From contig CALZMY010000178.1 of NCBI GenBank assembly GCA_945788675.1, positions 1 to 6,914 of the forward strand: 6,914 nt of DNA, given 5' to 3'. Source of the stretch: an uncultured Gammaproteobacteria bacterium (lineage in GTDB: Bacteria > Pseudomonadota > Gammaproteobacteria > SZUA-140). Below are positions 5,080 through 6,914 of the stretch, in pieces. Each line of letters opens with the position of its first letter. Position 1 is the first letter of the stretch. Below the pieces are notes generated by a model, which was not told the origin of the DNA, did no database searches, and was given only the letters and a program-made list of their open reading frames with translations. The position numbers were made by a program, and so were the translations under genes.

Positions 5080-6243
5080 ATGAAAAAATGTTGCACGATA
5101 ACATTTCTCCTGCTGTTTCTATTCGCTGCACAGCATGCATACTCAGCCGAACAATTACACCATCATCATCATGAACATGCGGACATGGCCGACACTGATG
5201 TCGAACAAGAAGCCATGGAGTTTATCGACCACCCACTGGTGCAAGGCCGCCTCAGCGGTCCCGCAGCAGACCAACGCATGCAGTCATTCATAAAAGACTG
5301 GAAAGAACGCAGCGAAGCCCGCCGAAGCACCGTACCCGTGTTTGCCGAATACCTGGAAGACCTGGGAACAAAACGCCTGGTCACCTGGTTTCAAAATCGC
5401 GAAGCATCCTGCCATGGCGTACTGCATGACATGGGTAAAGTAGTTAACGACCTCACTAAAGACCTGGCGTTATCCATCTCCATCTGCGCAGATTCCTGCA
5501 CCTACGCTTGTACCCACGGGGCCCTTAAACGACACTATGCCGACCGTGGCGAAGAAGGCGGGGCCACCGCCATTCAAGAAGCGCGCGATGAACTGGTTAA
5601 ACTCTGCCAGGGTGAACTACTCATTGCGGGTTTCTATAAGGGCAACTGTGCCCACGCTGCCGGTCACGCCTTTGGCATCATCGGCAAAAATATTGAAGCA
5701 GCCCGAGACCTGTGCAAAGCATATCCACCAGAGATGAGCTACTACTGCGAAACAGGTGTGTTTATGCAGTTGATGCATCCCTTGTCTAAAAAGTTCAAAA
5801 AACAAGGTGGCAACACCCACGCCGAAAAGCTAGCAATCCGCTTCGACTACTGCAAGGCTAACGCGACCTATCTGAGTGCCTGCCTACGCTTCATGCTGAC
5901 ACCCTTTCGTAAAGCAAACGACTTTGCCCAACTGGGTCAAAGCTGCGAACCCCTCAGCGGCAAGTCGCGGAATGGTTGCTTCAATGCACTGGGCTACCTA
6001 GCCCGTGTCCACATCAGCAAACACCCGGCCAAGATTAACCAAATATGCGCTCGCGGAGACACAGAAGATAAAAAAATGTGCCTCAGCGGTTTCGCCTTTG
6101 CCAAAAAGGGCCATACCAACGTCGAGAAAATAGACCAGGCCTGCCGCAGTCTTGCAGACCAATCACTGGTCAATTTTTGCTTATCACAACATGCGCATCA
6201 TTATTACCAGATTGGTAATCAAGTACTGGCCGGAATGCTGTGA
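5080..6243 (+). CDS. exported Cys/His-rich repeat protein, function unknown
   Basis: This 387-residue protein has a Sec signal peptide (residues 1-23, ending YSA). The mature protein opens with EQLHHHHHEH, a natural His cluster typical of metal-binding tails. It has 16 cysteines: 111, 136, 140, 144, 176, 190, 212, 223, 258, 268, 289, 300, 323, 334, 355 and 367. Cys/His motifs are CHGVLHDMG (111-119), CTYACTHG (140-147) and CAHAAGHAFG (190-199). From 176 on, cysteines fall in pairs 10-14 apart with a repeat period of about 31-46, often C-x(9-13)-C followed by Gly/Ala-rich helix. This suggests an alpha-hairpin solenoid held by one disulfide per repeat, a design analogous to but not the same as Hcp/Sel1 proteins. 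No CXXCH haem site is present. Translation is probably coupled to the barrel gene (2-bp gap, weak AAGGCAG site). It may bind a metal or act in redox chemistry in the envelope. I do not recognise a named family. Confidence 0.82.
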   Translation: MKKCCTITFLLLFLFAAQHAYSAEQLHHHHHEHADMADTDVEQEAMEFIDHPLVQGRLSGPAADQRMQSFIKDWKERSEARRSTVPVFAEYLEDLGTKRLVTWFQNREASCHGVLHDMGKVVNDLTKDLALSISICADSCTYACTHGALKRHYADRGEEGGATAIQEARDELVKLCQGELLIAGFYKGNCAHAAGHAFGIIGKNIEAARDLCKAYPPEMSYYCETGVFMQLMHPLSKKFKKQGGNTHAEKLAIRFDYCKANATYLSACLRFMLTPFRKANDFAQLGQSCEPLSGKSRNGCFNALGYLARVHISKHPAKINQICARGDTEDKKMCLSGFAFAKKGHTNVEKIDQACRSLADQSLVNFCLSQHAHHYYQIGNQVLAGML

Positions 6244-6296
6244 TCAAAGCCAGGAATTCTTTAGAATCTGAACCTCCCCCAATAAATCCGGTGGAT

Positions 6297-6527
6297 TCAA
6301 GTTGCAAGTGCAACGCGCTTAGCCTCAGAGAAGACTTGTTGCGGTGTGCGATAACCAAGGCACTTCCTCGGTCGATTATTCAGTTTTCTGACAATCTTGG
6401 CAACATCCTCATCACTGACTTGATGGAAATCCGTTCCTTTTGGAAAGTAGCGGCGTAATAATACATTCGTGTTTTCATTAGTCCCACGCTGCCAAGATGA
6501 ATAATGGCTTACCAGGACATCCACTTT
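6297..6527 (-). pseudogene. IS30-family transposase, C-terminal remnant
   Basis: The minus-strand frame encodes the C-terminal end of an IS30-type DDE transposase. Visible landmarks are HYSSWQRGTNENTN, in which the Glu is the third catalytic acid of the DDE triad, then YFPKGTDF and LNNRPRKCLGYRTPQQVF. A full IS30 transposase is about 300-380 residues. Only about 75 remain; both catalytic Asp residues and the N-terminal DNA-binding region are missing, and the frame meets a TAA at 6537-6539 upstream. It cannot be active. The TGA stop is at 6297-6299, and an IS terminal inverted repeat would be expected near 6287-6325 but has no partner in the window. Confidence 0.9.
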
Positions 6528-6590
6528 AAAGAAAGTTTAATTGTAATCGCAATCTCGATTGCTTTAATTGTATTTCTAAATTTCTCATAA
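6504..6590 (+). other. short hydrophobic ORF at the broken IS30 edge
   Basis: ATG at 6504 opens 28 codons ending in TAA at 6588-6590. The second half (SLIVIAISIALIVFLNF) would form one membrane segment. There is no Shine-Dalgarno site, and the first codons overlap the IS30 remnant on the other strand. The likeliest reading is the tail of a membrane-protein gene destroyed by the IS insertion; a real small membrane protein or chance are alternatives. Confidence 0.25.
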
Positions 6591-6618
6591 GTTGAGCATT
6601 CAAATGCCCCTCTGTTCA

Positions 6619-6650
6619 TACGGCAGATTACGCTTCGCTAATCTGCCGTA
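6619..6650. repeat. palindromic extragenic repeat, 12-bp perfect stem
   Basis: TACGGCAGATTA (6619-6630) and TAATCTGCCGTA (6639-6650) form a perfect 12-bp stem around the 8-nt loop CGCTTCGC. The sequence resembles a very common bacterial intergenic palindrome with core GGCGGATTA-CGCTTCGC-TAATCCGCC. It abuts the gene remnant that follows. Confidence 0.85.
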
Positions 6651-6653
6651 CGC

Positions 6654-6734
6654 GCTGATGGCTCAAATAGAATCGTCAAGTTCCAGTATTCACTTACGCT
6701 GCACCGAAATAAAGCCGTCATGGAAATGATGTGA
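6654..6734 (+). pseudogene. 3' remnant of a homolog of the 1176-2450 gene
   Basis: Bases 6655-6702 match 2392-2439 at 42 of 48 positions without gaps. The frame reads ADGSNRIVKFQYSLTL against SDGSNRIVEFQYSLAL in the intact protein. Four of the six differences are synonymous third-base changes, so the two copies diverged while still coding. The frame then runs on to a TGA at 6732-6734. Upstream, homology stops abruptly at the palindrome at 6619-6650, so the rest of the gene has been deleted or replaced. Confidence 0.78.
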
Positions 6735-6767
6735 ACAGCATCCATCCATTACCCACCATAACAAACA

Positions 6768-6804
6768 ACCTCCCCCTTTGAAAAAGAGGGAATGAGGGGG
6801 ATTT
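6768..6804. repeat. CCCCC/GGGGG dyad intergenic repeat
   Basis: TCCCCC (6771-6776) pairs with GGGGGA (6796-6801), with an inner CCCTTT / AAAGAGGG alternative pairing. The reverse complement begins AAATCCCCCTCATTCCC, resembling a short repeat seen between genes in many bacterial genomes. The match is from memory, not from a search. Confidence 0.55.
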
Positions 6805-6861
6805 AAAGAGAAGAAGTGAATTAAGGTGATAGCTGCTTATTGAATCTTTCTGGATTTCGGT

Positions 6862-6898
6862 CGATAGAAAATAAGGGGTACAACGCCCTTTTTTATCG
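6862..6898. other. imperfect hairpin near the right edge
   Basis: CGATA at 6862-6866 with an A-rich stretch and GGG faces CCC with a T-run and TATCG at 6894-6898. The stem has one or two bulges and an 8-nt loop (about GTACAACG). It could be a terminator for a gene outside the window or another degenerate repeat. Confidence 0.35.
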
Positions 6899-6914
6899 GC
6901 CAGGCCGGCACGCG

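Larger units (their letters stand above)
6591..6914. other. right-edge non-coding stretch with decayed repeats
   Basis: There is no intact gene here. The stretch holds, in order, a 12-bp-stem palindrome, a short remnant of a gene homologous to the one at 1176-2450, a CCCCC/GGGGG dyad repeat and a final imperfect hairpin. Such a density of short repeats in about 320 bp suits a hotspot of insertion and deletion. Confidence 0.6.

Noticed and set aside
5080..6243. Multihaem cytochrome because of many Cys and His residues
   Set aside because: No CXXCH motif exists; the closest is CTYACTH, which does not fit haem attachment.
6297..6527. Intact small transposase or regulator on the minus strand
   Set aside because: The motifs are the C-terminal end of an IS30 transposase; two catalytic Asp residues and the N-terminal domain are missing.

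Overview
The window reads as accessory DNA of a Gram-negative bacterium, probably a gammaproteobacterium. Evidence: a signal peptide plus an outer-membrane beta-barrel ending in phenylalanine, purine-rich Shine-Dalgarno sites, an IS30-type transposase remnant, and several extragenic palindromes of the REP type. The exact taxon cannot be fixed from the sequence. All intact genes lie on the + strand; only the IS30 remnant is on the - strand.

Layout. 1-528 is a gene-poor left edge with a degenerate palindromic repeat and an unassigned partial ORF. 529-1059 encodes a PAP2-type membrane phosphatase with all three signature motifs. 1176-2450 encodes a 424-residue protein with a helix-hairpin-helix segment, a fibronectin-III-like region and an unassigned C-terminal domain. 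A 121-bp sequence follows (2442-2562) and recurs without mismatch at 3309-3429. Between the copies lie an orphan 141-residue gene (2736-3161) and a perfect 21-bp-stem palindrome (3255-3307).

The most interesting part is 3606-6243, a co-directional group of three exported-protein genes: (i) a small secreted protein whose C-terminal half is a DDVS tetrapeptide repeat encoded by sixteen 12-bp units; (ii) a 327-residue outer-membrane beta-barrel; (iii) a 387-residue Cys/His-rich periplasmic or exported protein with a natural His cluster at its mature N-terminus and about six regularly spaced Cys-pair repeats. Genes ii and iii are separated by only 2 bp and are almost certainly co-transcribed. I recognise none of the three as a named system. 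An envelope role in metal or calcium binding, or export of the acidic protein, is inference only.

The right edge (6244-6914) is decayed mobile DNA. It holds a 5'-truncated IS30 transposase, a short hydrophobic ORF at its broken edge, a 12-bp-stem palindrome, and a short remnant matching the 3' end of the 1176-2450 gene (42 of 48 bases, mostly synonymous differences). Two more dyads complete it. The remnant shows that a second member of that gene family once existed here and was lost.
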